A stretch of DNA of 64,000 bases from Bondarzewia mesenterica (Eukaryota; Basidiomycota; Agaricomycetes; Russulales; Bondarzewiaceae). The translations under genes were made by a program, and so were the position numbers. Positions 13,134 through 24,500 of the stretch are shown piece by piece; position 1 is the stretch's first letter, and each line of letters starts with the position of its first letter. The notes below the pieces were generated by a model. It had not been told where the DNA came from and did not search any database. It saw only the letters and a program-made list of their open reading frames with translations. The stretch spans positions 1-64,000 of the forward strand of contig SGPL01000089.1 of the NCBI GenBank assembly GCA_004802705.1, written 5' to 3'.

Positions 13134-14996
13134 TTACGAGACCTCTTCAGAAGTCCGATGCGACTTCTGCGGGTATTTGCGATCAACAATCTCCAGCCGT
13201 CTCCAAGGAGGTATGGCGGCTTCCGAAATGTGTTCCTGGCCGCCTAACAACACGCCTACGCGCATGCCGGCAAGGAGCTGAAACGTTCATTGGTGTTTCG
13301 TCAATTGGATGTTCCGCCAACAGCAAAAAGGCTGGGCACTCACATTTTGCGCAGCGTTAGAATGGTCGTACACGCCACCGAAAAAAGAGGTCGTAGCATC
13401 CTTCCCTATCATAGCCTGCAGCATAAGTCCACCGCCAGGGTGTTCGCTGAGGAAGTCGGTGACGTCGTGTATAAAACCAGACACAAGAGTGAGTGGCCGA
13501 GTTCTGGTCTGTTCTTGGACTTTATGCACGAATATTAGCAAATATTAGCGATCCATCTTCTCGAGTTGTAACTGTGGGGGTAGTCAGACGTACAGGATTC
13601 CCAACTTATGACGGGGAGCTCAGCGGAGCTGAGGGGTTTCGGGAGGCCGTCCTGCTGCTTTTTCAGTCGTTTCAATTGCATGGTCAACTCGCTTTTCTTG
13701 ATCTCGCCGTCAGGAAAGACTTGAAGATGTGAGGCGAATCCTAGGTAAGAGCACATGACGATGAACCACTTCGTCGGGTCGTACTGGTACCACTTGACAG
13801 CGTTCCGGTAGTCCATAGGGAATTGGTGATGGAAATTGTGATACCCCTCTCCGAGAGTAAGAAGAGCGGTGAAGAAATGGTCCCTGGGAGAGAGCTTATC
13901 ATCATACGTCGTCTCCCCTAACCAGTGCGCAATGGAGTTAACGCAGAAGACAGACTAGAAATGCATGATGTCAAAATCAATTTCGAGGGCGTATAATGTC
14001 AATGATGCGAGAAGAGAGACTGACATGATGCACCAACGTGAGTCTCAAACAGCCGGCATAGAAGAAGCCACCGCGCCAATCGTCCCAATAATAACCGGGA
14101 ACACAGGTAGGAACAATCATGCCGAATAAGAATGCAATGTGAAAATACCAGCGGTGCTGCCATGCAACGATTTTGTTTTTCTTGAGGTCGCTCATATCCG
14201 CTGCGCCTGGCTTTATCCGAGGTTCGGTCAACATCCAGCCAATATGTGTATGCCAGAGACCACGATGAGCACCATATGGATCAAGGTCAGTATCCGTGTA
14301 ACTAAACTCGGAGTGCATAAGTTTGGCTGTTTAAACCTCCACGTCAGACACACATACCGATGATGAGATCTATGACCGCGGGCCCACCATTGGATCGAGC
14401 CTTGGACTGCAGCCCCACCTGAAATTGCCAAGAAGTATTGGAGAGCTTGTGAAGCATTATACGACCGGTGAGACCAGAGGCGATGGTAACCTGGACCAAC
14501 AATCAAGCTATGTATTTAATACAATGGTGTATACACACCAGCCGTGATTCCTACGAACATGTTTAAACGACGGGCTCAAAGTCCTCATAATGTAGTAGCA
14601 CATACCAATCATATTGACCAGATACATGAATACGCAGAATAGCATGGTCCAAGACTGTAACGTCGTCGTACAGGAACCATAGAAGGAGAGAAGTGGGAGA
14701 GAAATGACGACAGAGAGATTGAACCATCGTATCTGCCTGATCCGTTCCTGGGGTAGGATCTGCAAGAATCAGTGAGATTGGGTTCATTGGCATAACTCGA
14801 AGCGGATCTAACTGACCGACTGGGTCGCTTCGCCTCGGAGGCGCTGCTGAAGCCGCGGAGATAGCTCTGCACGACGAGGTGGTTGATTCTGCATCGTCAA
14901 AGTCCAGCGATGGAACATCTCGTGGGGAGGAACCTGATACAATTCGAAGGAAGACGCCGTGCGTTTATAGACTGGAAAAAAAGAGGGCATAAGCAT
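13134..14996 (-). CDS. OLE1: Acyl-CoA delta-9 desaturase with cytochrome b5 domain
   Basis: An integral ER di-iron enzyme that puts the cis-9 double bond into palmitoyl- and stearoyl-CoA, taking electrons from its own fused cytochrome b5 domain. All three histidine boxes are present: HRLWSH (about 14485), HRSHH (about 14365) and HNFHH (about 13825). Two hydrophobic hairpins lie at [26 protein letters not shown] and at [13 protein letters not shown]. The C-terminal b5 domain runs from [10 protein letters not shown] to VLLGG with EHPGG and the second haem histidine in [10 protein letters not shown]. The protein ends at a TAA at 13134-13136 and totals about 450 residues. A 12-nt microexon (14539-14550) encodes the G-ITA-G join ahead of the first histidine box. 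The start is uncertain: in-frame Met codons lie at 14996, 14918 and 14894, and the last two give the more family-like N-terminus. The gene is head to head with a cyclopropane-fatty-acid synthase. Confidence 0.94.
14539..14550 (-). other. 12-nt microexon of OLE1
   Basis: The bases GAATCACGGCTG (minus strand) are bounded by AG and GT and are required to give the conserved [14 protein letters not shown] sequence across two introns. Confidence 0.7.
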
Positions 14997-16222
14997 AAAT
15001 CATAGCTAAGCCCAGATTGCCAGAGCAGTCGAGACTTGTTGTTCGTGAGCTAGGCCTACACGAGAAGCCATTGAGAGTTGTGTGAGGTAGAGACGGTATC
15101 CTGTCGTACGTGCCGAACGGTGGGCTACATATACGCACCATCTTTTTACAAACCGTGGGCGGAAAGTCAACTGTACCGGCTCCGATGTCGGGGGAAAGTC
15201 TGAGCCTCTCTGAGGAATGACTTCCTTCGGGAGCATTTGCTCTTCAAAGTTACGGACTCCTTATGTGGCCGTTCGACGGTGAATATATACTTTGCGGTAT
15301 ATCCCTGGCAGTTTCCGTCAGTTGTAGTGGGACGAGGAAATATCCGACATGTTCTCGTATCGTCAGCAAGGGAGAGGGCATGTGGACCTAGTCGCTACTC
15401 ACCTCATGCTCGACTATGCTTCATGGCTTTTGCCCACTAGCTACGCGCAACGGCGACTTCTTCAAATTCCATCAAATCCCATGTCAAGTTTACTGGTAAA
15501 TATAATATTATTTAATCAAAAAAAAATATCTAGTAACTTGCCCCTCAAAGGGTGAAATTATATTGATCATGTATCCCCTCTTATCTCCCATAGGCAAAAG
15601 ACAGTCGTTCCGTTCTATTGAACATACCCTCAAAATCTTTGTCCGCCTTCATAAACTCGCGTCTTGAAATGGAAAGCACACGTTTTGGACGGTGATATCA
15701 ATATGTTTTCTCACATTGTTTCCTGCGCCACCAAGGCGGTTGAATTCGCGGTGTGAATTCGCGGTGCCGGTGTTGTATGGAAATACTCACTCGACGAACT
15801 CTCCGGAAGCCAGAGCGGTGAGACAGACCTATCGTAAAAGCATTTTACTTTATTCCGAACTGCCTGCCGATTGCGACCATGATGTCTCCAGCTCGAGATG
15901 GGAAAACGATTATGGTGCGTGTGTACGTAGGAAAAGGCAACTTTCCGGCGGTGAGCACTGGGAATCTCGCGGAGACCACCTTATTGCAAATTGATTCCGA
16001 ACGTCTCATGCACGTTGTGCCGTCGAGCCTGTTCGAGTCGAGGACCTGATTTCCGTACCACTTGTGGCACTCACTCTGGGCCCTGCAAGTGAAGCTTCTA
16101 CTCGAAAAGATTCTCCATGAAGGAGCCCGCACGGTCCGTCACTGGTGCCTATAAAGTAACTGCGGTTCGGCCTGATCCACGATGCCAACACAGTCACCTA
16201 CTGCGACGGTACTTGCACCAGC
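14997..16222. promoter_or_regulatory. Shared divergent promoter region, OLE1 / CFA synthase
   Basis: This 1.2-kb gap lies between the two divergent lipid genes and holds both promoters. TATA-like AT runs occur near 15280-15300. A perfect 13-bp direct tandem repeat sits at 15741-15753 and 15754-15766. I found no convincing exon here. Which elements act on which gene cannot be told from the sequence. Confidence 0.5.
15741..15766. repeat. 13-bp perfect tandem repeat
   Basis: Two adjacent copies of TGAATTCGCGGTG in the OLE1/CFA synthase promoter region. Two copies are too few to call an element; it may be a chance duplication or a paired binding site. Confidence 0.75.
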
Positions 16223-18309
16223 ATGAGCTCTACTGCACACTACACCTTACCATCTGGCTCTCTAGGGAAGTTCAATCCTAGTCTTTCTGTCAGCTTTCTC
16301 AGCCCTCACTCTCTGCTTGTTGCATTCGGTGAGTCAACACTTCACCTACGCGAGCTTTTCGTTACTTCTGACCAGCATATCTTTGTCCTGTCGCAGCGCG
16401 AAACTCTATCCTCTCTGTATTGAATACGTCCATCACATCCGGATATCTAGAGATCATAGATTCTCAACGAAGCTATTGTTTTGGACGCCCAACAGCTGAC
16501 GGAAATACTGTCCGCTTGAAAATTAGGAACGATGAGTTCTGGATTCAGATCCTACTGTTCGTCGTTTTTCATGCAACTTCATAGCTTGCACTAAATTTCT
16601 ACTTTGTAGCTCAGGGGACCTTGGCTGTGTGTACTCACCAGATAAACAACTAACCGACTAACTGAAGCCCATTTTTAGTTAGCGAAGCCTACATGATGGG
16701 CGATGTCCACGTCAGCAGTCTGAAGGATGTGATGAATGTGTGCTCTTTGTTTGCTCCCGCGTGACAATCGCTCAACATTGATCTATTTTTATAGCTATGG
16801 CTTCAGAATGAGACAGGAATGGCCAACCTCACTTCATTATACGGGCGCGTTTCGTCGGCTCTATCCGGACTCTCCAATGCGTTATTTGGTCAGACTCGTG
16901 CGAATGCAAGGCTCAATGTCATGTCTAGTTATGATCAATCCAATGAACTATTCAAGGTGAGTTGTTGTGCCTGTGCAACGTTCACACAGCACAGTTCCGC
17001 TGTTCTCCGCTGATTTCCAAGAGAAGGCTTTTCTTAGCCAGGAAATGATGTATTCATGCGCTCTGTGGAGCGATGAAGAAGGAGGTCTGCGTGGAGACTT
17101 GCTGCCAGGTTCTAGAAAAATAGATGGCGATTTAGAAGCGGCACAGTCGCGTAAAATTCATCTTGTGCTCCGCCAGGCTCGTGTACGACCTGGGGACAGA
17201 ATCCTTGAATTCGGTTCCGGTTGGGGTGGCCTTGCCATAGAGGTGTGTCGTGCATTCGACAATGGCTCGTCAGATCTTTTCGCTGACTCAAGGTCCTCAA
17301 CCTTTTCACCAGGCTGCACGATCGTTCGGCTGTCAGGTTGACACTATCACCCTTTCTGTCGAACAAAAGAAATTAGCCGAGGAGCGAATTCGGACGGCTG
17401 GTCTGCAAGATCGAATCAGAGTCCACTTGATGGACTATCGCGAGCTTCCTGCCGAGTTTGAGAAGGCTTTTGATGCTTTCGTGAGCATTGAGATGCTTGA
17501 GGTACGATCCATGTTTGCTTTCCCGCATGCCTTGTGCTGACAGGCATGTTCACAGCATGTCGGTTCAAAGGTAGTCTGTTGTTACTCACATCGCTGAGGT
17601 AATTGAAAGGCTTCTCGTAAAGCATTACAGCACGTACTTCAAGATAGTCGACTGGGCGCTAAAACCCAGCAATGCTACCGTCGTCGTCAGCTCTTCAACT
17701 TTCCCAGAGTCTAGGTATACTGGTTATCAGTGAGTCGCACAGAATCGAAAACCGACTACTTCTCACCCCTTGTTCTAGAGCTCAGGATTTCATGAGGAAA
17801 TACATGTGGCCGAACTCGTGTCTTCCTTCAGCTACAGCGTTAATCACCGCCGCCCGCGATGGTTCGCAAAGCAGGTTCACGCTTGACAACGTGGAAAACC
17901 ATTCAGCTCGTACGTCTCACGACTATTGCGTACTCATGATCTAAAAAAATCAAATATAGACTATCCACGCACCTTACGCGAGTGGGATCGTCGTCTGGAA
18001 GCCAACTTAACACCAGAGTTACTAGCAATGGATTTCCCAAACCTCTTGAAGGATGCTGCCGCCTATGATGCCTTTAAACGAAAATGGCGTTACCTATTTG
18101 CGTATGCAGGCGCGGGGTTCGCACGAGGGTATATTACCTGTCACATGCTGACATTCATCCGTCAAGTCAGTATTTGTAGCATCCGTTATCCGTGTTCGCA
18201 GCTGACCTTCCCTTCACTTCCGAGAAGAACGACGCCCCTGTCTCATGCGACTGAGGTGTCAAAGTCGGAGTTGACAGGGAGAAGAGCGGATTTATGGTAT
18301 CAGGACTAG
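16223..18309 (+). CDS. Cyclopropane-fatty-acyl-phospholipid synthase family methyltransferase
   Basis: A SAM-dependent methyltransferase of the CFA/mycolic-acid cyclopropane synthase family. The bacterial enzymes add a methylene bridge across the cis double bond of phospholipid acyl chains; the fungal branch is inferred to do the same. About ten exons join to roughly 450 residues. The N-terminal part has the family's GDLGVSEAYMMGDV motif (near 16615-16715). The catalytic part contains SYDQSNELFK, the SAM-binding glycine loop ILEFGSGWGGLA (about 17200-17235), TLSVEQKKLAEERI, the SIEMLEHVGSK segment split by an intron, and the C-terminal REWDRRLEAN and KRKWRYLFAYAGAGFARGYI signatures. No transmembrane helices are visible, which argues against a sphingolipid C9-methyltransferase, its closest fungal relative. 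The tail after the last intron (to 18309) is poorly conserved and its splice is less certain. It is divergent from the OLE1 desaturase, whose product could supply the double bond. Confidence 0.9.
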
Positions 18310-20280
18310 TGCCATGTGTGTAAATCTCGCTGGTTGTGGATAATTACTCTGTATTTGTTATGCCTATCTCTATCACGATCAATCGAATGTTTCCTTGTAA
18401 AGTCTGTTTATCGTAGTAATCGATCGTATGGACTTCTCATCTTCGCGCCTTCTCGAGGCCCGTCGAAGGAAGCTGTCTTATAGTCAAAGCCAAAAACGCG
18501 ACTGGGGTGTGCGTCCGGAATGAGGGCAATGGCGTGTCGGATCCAACCTCCTTTTCTCAGACTCATCTGCATTGGGAGTCCTTAAGGACCGCATCAGATA
18601 GTCAGGGCAGCAACGGACCGGTATGGAACCGCAGACTCCGCTCTTAATGAATTGCAAGAACGATAGGACTTCTCCTATATCGTGGGTAAATAAGAGGGGG
18701 GAGCAAGTGCAACAGACTGGCAGAAGAGCTCCAGCCTCAAGGTGTCGTTCGCGTTGACAAATCACTGATATTTGTACTATTGAGGGGTGTCAAAGGATTG
18801 CAAAATTAAGTGCATGAGCGTCAATTGCCGACGAGGTGTCTTGAAGAGTCTCTAGTCGTGGATATGGTCCAGTGAAGTACTGAGATCATGCGGAGTTATT
18901 ACACGCAAACGTCCGGCCCTGAAATAGGGCGGCCGTCGATTATTTCAGAGGATCCTCGATCCCCTTCATGCTTTCGTGCATGAATGGTTTAGATAACACA
19001 GTAGAGACGACAAGTCTAGCAAAACATAATTGAACGAGGGGAGGAATCAGCTGAGGCGGCCGGTCTCATTAGAAAATGCTGACGTACTACGCACTCCAAG
19101 AACAAGTGTCAAAGTGTCATGAAATCGAGAATGTGCGGAAAAGTGGTCTGGACATCGACTGAGAGAAAGATTGGAGTCGTTCGTACGTTTTTCAAGCTCA
19201 TGGAAGTCGGGAGACTGCTCGTAATACGATATCTCTGGAGAGGGTTCCTTCTCGCGCGTCGAAGGGATACAGTAGGTTTTGGCTCATTTAGCATTCACAC
19301 GGATGGAAACGGCCGACGAGAAAAACTTTCCCCGTGGTTTTTTGACCACGTACGAGCGGAGACAGCGGTTGTATTTGGGTTGTATGAACATGCAGCGGTC
19401 CGGTCTTACATATAAGCGTCAGATGGGAAAAGCAGAGATTGTTATTGGGTGACTTTCCACAGGCTTTTATTCACTCGAATAGAATAAATTTAATGCTAAA
19501 AGCACCGTGTGCTGACATGCCGAGCATAAGCGAGATGAAGATTTGTTCAATTTGAAATGTGCACCCTTGAATAGACTTTAATCTGGAAGGGGGGTCAACA
19601 CCCCGCAAATTCGTGCATTTAAGTTACGCCCGAATGCGGAGTTCCAGCCAACAAACAATGACGTACCTCTGAGTCTTTGTGCTTAGGTCTCCAGCTTCGA
19701 GCTTCAGTAAACAAGCTGCTTTGAATAGCCATGCCAAGCACGACAGTTCAATGATATGGCATAAAAATGGAATAGCTTTAGGCGGCGCTGGTTCTGCGGC
19801 ATCACACTTCATCATTAAGCCGCCTGTGTACTCCGTGGGCAGCTGATGTATGGATAAGGCAAGATCTATAAGAGACTTAAGACGATCAAAAGGCATCGAG
19901 GGAGTCTCGAATGCGGCGAGCCTGATGTGAAGTACGTGAACTTGCCAAATTAAACAACGGTTCTGATGATTGACAACCCACCCTGAGTTACTTTTGCCCG
20001 TCAGTGAAGGCAATTGCATATAGGCCCTTCGGCGGCCCTTTCCGTAAAATCAGGTCACAGGTCCTAGAGACATTCAAAAGTCTCGCGAACAATAATGAGA
20101 CTGTGTCTCAGAAGATCAAATGTATATCCCACACATACCCTCAACCTTGGAGTTGGGGAAGGAAGTTCCACAGAAGCGTGGTATAGGCACAACACAGGCA
20201 GTCCTTGGAAGAGACCTTCCGCTGGCATGACATAGCGACGAGTGAAACCGAAACCATATGGTATGCAATGCATCCGATGA
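18310..20280. other. Gene-poor 2-kb stretch with one orphan open frame
   Basis: Between the CFA synthase and ARL2 3' ends I recognise no gene. The longest plausible frame is a 131-codon minus-strand ORF at 19624-20019, listed separately. A 98-codon plus-strand ORF at 19119-19415 has no recognisable motif. Confidence 0.4.
19624..20019 (-). CDS. Hypothetical 131-residue ORF, doubtful
   Basis: This uninterrupted minus-strand frame encodes a mildly hydrophobic, helix-like sequence (for example MPFDRLKSLIDLALSIHQLP and HIIELSCLAWLFKAA). I do not recognise a family. It vaguely recalls a piece of the fungal transcription-factor middle-homology region, but this is not enough for a call. It has no upstream DNA-binding exon that I can find. 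It could be a gene relic or chance. Confidence 0.2.
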   Translation of the reverse strand: MQLPSLTGKSNSGWVVNHQNRCLIWQVHVLHIRLAAFETPSMPFDRLKSLIDLALSIHQLPTEYTGGLMMKCDAAEPAPPKAIPFLCHIIELSCLAWLFKAACLLKLEAGDLSTKTQRYVIVCWLELRIRA

Positions 20281-21181
20281 TCATCTATCAGATGAAGTCG
20301 GATCCGAAAATCCTTTTTGAACAGCAACCGTCGTGCTGTAGTACAATCTCCCGGCGACATTGTTGACAACCCAGTCAAGGCCCTCTAAGAGATTTTTCCC
20401 TGTTACAGCGCTGCATAACCAGATACTCCACTCGTGAGATTTGATTGACTTCAAGTCTAAAGCCTGTCAGACTCGTCAGTCCATTCCCTGAAGGTCGAGA
20501 CACATTGTTCGAGGAACGAGACTTACTTCCGCAATTTCGTGATCCGTCATGGAGCCCTGGATATCCTGCTTATTTGCAAATATAAGTAGGGATGCACCGG
20601 CCAGCCTCTGGTATCGATGGCGATTGAGTGAAGCGGACGACAAAAGGAGATAACTGCGTACATCTTCGAGGAGGAGACTATGTAATTCGTCTCGGCAATC
20701 GCGCATGCGCATCCTGTCGCCAGAGTCGACAACCCATACTATAGCATCCGTTTGCTCGAAATAATTCCGCCAGTAGGGCCGAAGTGTGCGTTGTCCCCCC
20801 ACGTCCCCTGCAAGAGTCACAGCCGGAGTCAGGCAAGGAATGAGATATGATCATAATTGCGTCAAACGGCACGTACAGATGTTCAACGTGTACCTTTTGA
20901 TTCGATGTACTCCTGTGAGCCTCCGTTAGCTGACACGTCAAAGTATGTCTCACCTGCCATGAACAAAGGTTTTGATATTGAAGCCTAAGGTGGGGCTAAC
21001 ACTCATGATATCTTCCCCGTTTAGTTTCTTTAAAATGGTTGTCTTGCCAGCATTGTCGAGACCACTATCAACAAGTCTACTGAGTTTCCCGATGGCAAGA
21101 CGCTGAGTCGATTTACAGGAATAGGATACGCATTTCCTTCTCCTTTTGTCGATTCTTCCTTATGATTGTGAGAAGGCCCAT
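20281..21181 (-). CDS. ARL2: ARF-like small GTPase ARL2 (Cin4/Alp41)
   Basis: A small GTPase of the tubulin-folding pathway, working with tubulin cofactors. Six exons join to about 190 residues. The N-terminus [22 protein letters not shown] (Gly2 for the family's N-terminal helix) is followed by the P-loop GLDNAGKT (about 21050), switch I with [10 protein letters not shown], the [17 protein letters not shown] switch II (about 20810), the NKQD guanine-specificity motif (about 20565) and [15 protein letters not shown] (about 20410). The intron before DVGGQ splits the codon for Trp in NIWDVGGQ. The TGA at 20281-20283 ends the protein after TSSDR. All splice junctions keep the ARL2 frame. The gene is divergent from eIF5B across 334 bp. 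Confidence 0.96.
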
Positions 21182-21515
21182 AGCTCCAGTATATTTACTG
21201 ACTGTGTTGGCGGGTGGGGCGCTGACGGGGGCAACGATAAGCGCAGGTTGTGGGCTTGAGTAAACAGTAGCAGTGTACAGCTGTGTACAGAATTGCTGGA
21301 AGTGGAGACCCCGGCCCCTTCCTCAGCTTCCCCAAGGTGACTGGGGTCTTCCTTGTGTCAGGCAGTCTGAGAGAGTCTGAAAGAGTCTGAAGCGGTTCTG
21401 AGGCTTTCAGCTTTCTTGCAGCTTTCCCACTCAATTGGAGCAAAATCCGAGCATCGTGGTCGGTTGTTGACCATCTCATCCATTACTCTTCTGTATCATC
21501 AATCGGTGTATCATA
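21182..21515. promoter_or_regulatory. Compact divergent promoter, ARL2 / eIF5B
   Basis: 334 bp between the two start codons. It contains three imperfect tandem copies of AGTCTGARAG at 21364-21393. No TATA box is obvious, as is common for housekeeping genes. Confidence 0.5.
21364..21393. repeat. 10-bp tandem repeat, three copies
   Basis: AGTCTGAGAG, AGTCTGAAAG and AGTCTGAAGC follow one another directly within the divergent promoter of ARL2 and eIF5B. Confidence 0.75.
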
Positions 21516-24500
21516 ATGGCTCCGAAGAACAAGGGGAAAAGGGGGAAAAAGCAGAATGATGACGATTTCTGGTGTGTTTCATTGCTTATGATAAAGTCTT
21601 GAAGATGCGAAGTAATCCACCTAGGAATGAAGCAGGAGAATCCGTTGCTAATAATAATGCCCTTTCCGTTGATGTCGAAGATTCGGACGATCATCGACCG
21701 AGAGGGAATGCTAAGGGCGGCTTCTCATCTTTCGCCGCCTTGGGCATGGATGATATGGATGGAGAGCACGAGGGAGAGGAGGAAGATTTTGGAGGTCTTA
21801 TGGCGCGTGCAATCTGATGGCTTCGCAATGCAATTACTCATGATAGGTTCAGTCCACCATCAGAGCTACTCAAAAGTCAAAAAAAGGATAAAAAGAACAA
21901 GAAAGGCCGGGATGAACCGGCTGAGGCATCTGTCTCATTCGAAAACGGCCCCCCTCCCGGACAAGGCTCGGATGATGAGGTTGCTGCAGTAAAGGGGGAC
22001 ATATCTGCCGCGAAGAAGCCGGTCTCGATGACAGCAGATGATCTCGCTGACGAGGAATGGGGACCTGTGAAAGAGAAGAGCAAGAAAGGTAAGAAATCGA
22101 AGGGGAAGAAAGGGAAGGATTTAACAGAGGAGGATGGAGTGGAAGAGAAACCAGGTACGCATTTGGCTGACAGGGATGGCGTGGTTATCGATTTTTCTTG
22201 TCCTCTAGCGGATATCGAACCTGCCGCAGCTCCGGAAGCGCAAGAGGAAATGAAGTCATTGCCTCAGCAGTCAATGGAGAACGAGGGAGATGGCGCAGTA
22301 GCAGAGGAGGGTGCGAAAATCCTCTCCAAAAAGGAGAAAGAGAAGTTGAAGAAAGAGAGAGAGAAGGTATGATAATTATGTCGGCACACTTTATTGTGTG
22401 ACGTTACTCACCATCTACTCCTCCACGTCTCATTATCTACATCATACAGGCAAAGAAAAAAGCTCAGGCTGCTGCTGCGAAGACCCAAGAAGGGTCAGAA
22501 CCTTTCCTTACCGCCGCCGAGTCTGCGGGATCCGTGCCACCACCCATCGAGAAGGAAGAGGAGGATGTCGAAGAAGGCGAGGGTGGCGACTCCAAAAAGA
22601 AAAAGAAAAAGAAGAAGGCGAAGAAGGAGGAAGAACCTGTTCCCGCACCCGCCAAGAAGAAAGGAACAACTGGTATCAGTGCTCTGAAGGCAATGATGGA
22701 GGAAAAAAGACGGTTAGAAGAAGAGGCACGATTGAGAGAAGAGGAGGAACGCAAGAGAATAGAGGAGGAAGAGCGCAAGGCGGAGGAGGAAGCTAGGAGG
22801 AAGGAGGAAGAAAAGCAGCGGAAGAAGGAGAGGGAGAAGGTACGTCCGTTCATTACTTTGTCCCGCTTTCCTCGCTAATTCACCATCTTCAGGCGAAACG
22901 TGAACTCGCCAAAAAAGAAGGTCGACTCTTGACAAAAAAACAGAAGGAGGAGCAACGCGCGGCGGAGATTCGCAAGCAAGCACTTCTTGCGTCTGGCGTG
23001 CAGATTGAAGGTCTACAACAACCGTCTGCTCCTTCTAAACGTCCGTTCTATGGTAATCGCAAGAAGGGTCTTAGTGTAAAGGGCGCATCTCCAGCCTCAG
23101 AGTCCAAACCTCAAACACCAGAACCGCCGCCGCCGAAGGAACTCGGTCCAGAGTCGAAGGAAGAAGAGAAACCGGAAGTAGTGGATGAAGTCAAGAGCGA
23201 TTGGGATGTGTCGAGCGGTGAGGAAGAGAAACCGGCGCCTGCGGGTCTCAAGGAGTCTTGGGATGTTTCGAGTGATGAAGAGGAGGCATCGAAACCGAAA
23301 GTCGAGACACCAAGACCCATAGTCGAAGCGCAAAAGCCTGTTGCTAAGACCGGGCCTGCGAAAGGTACAGACACTGCCCATCTATTAAAAATCAATGTTC
23401 GTGAATTGACCATGGTAGCGAATGGCTCCGCTCAAGTGGCGCAGCAGGGTGCTACGCCGACAAAAATATCCGCACCAGACAAGACCGGAAAATCTGTGCT
23501 CATAACTGAGGAGGAAGAGGAGTCATCGGAAGAGTCAGATCTAGGTTCAGATTCAGAAGAAGTCTCTTCTACAGAGGACGAGGACTCAGAATCGGAATCA
23601 GGCGACGGAATGACCAAGGCCGAAAAGATGGCGGCTGAACGTAAGGCTCAAGCGGCTACTCGTCGGGTGAAGGCTCACGAGGCTGCTCTTGCTGCACGGA
23701 GCAATGACGACCTGCGGAGCCCGATCTGCTGTATCTTGGGACATGTCGATACGGGTAAAACTAAGTTGTTGGATAAGGTGAGTTCTCCAAGTACACTGTC
23801 GACATCATTTCCTCTCGATTCATCAGTCCGTTGACAGATCCGACAAACTAACGTCCAAGAAGGTGAAGCCGGTGGTATTACGCAACAAATTGGCGCAACG
23901 TACTTCCCTCAGGAGGCCATCAAAACGAAGACCGCCGTGCTGAACAAGGTGAGGCTAAAGCCAGCATAGTCCTTCTGTTCCCTGACCTTTCGCTTTAGGA
24001 TGGTACACAAGAATACAAGGTTCCGGGCTTGTTGGTTATCGATACACCTGGGCATGAGTCGTTCACGAACTTGCGGTCTCGTGGTAGTTCTCTGTGTAAT
24101 ATTGCTATTCTTGTTGTCGACATCATGGTAAAGGGTCAATCTTCTCTTTAATGAATTTGAACTTAATTCGCTGTCCAGCACGGTCTGGAGCAACAAACGC
24201 TGGAGTCCCTTCGTCTTCTCAGAGACCGTAAAACGCCTTTCATTGTCGCTTTGAACAAAGTTCGTCACATCTCGTTATCTGTATTTTCTTCAGCAGTCTT
24301 AAATCCTCTTACAGATCGACCGTATCTATGGCTGGGAAGCAACGCCGGATGGTGCATTCCGGGAATCGCTTGCCAAGCAGAAACGCTCTGTGCAACGTGA
24401 GTTCGAAGACCGTGTTCAGAGAATAATCGTGGCTTTCGCCGAGCAGGGACTCAACGCCGTTCTCTATTATGAGAACAAAAGCTTCGCTCGGAATGTTTCC

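Noticed and set aside
16223..18309. Sphingolipid C9-methyltransferase as the identity of the methyltransferase
   Set aside because: That related fungal family has N-terminal transmembrane helices, and none is visible here; the CFA-type N-terminal domain fits better.
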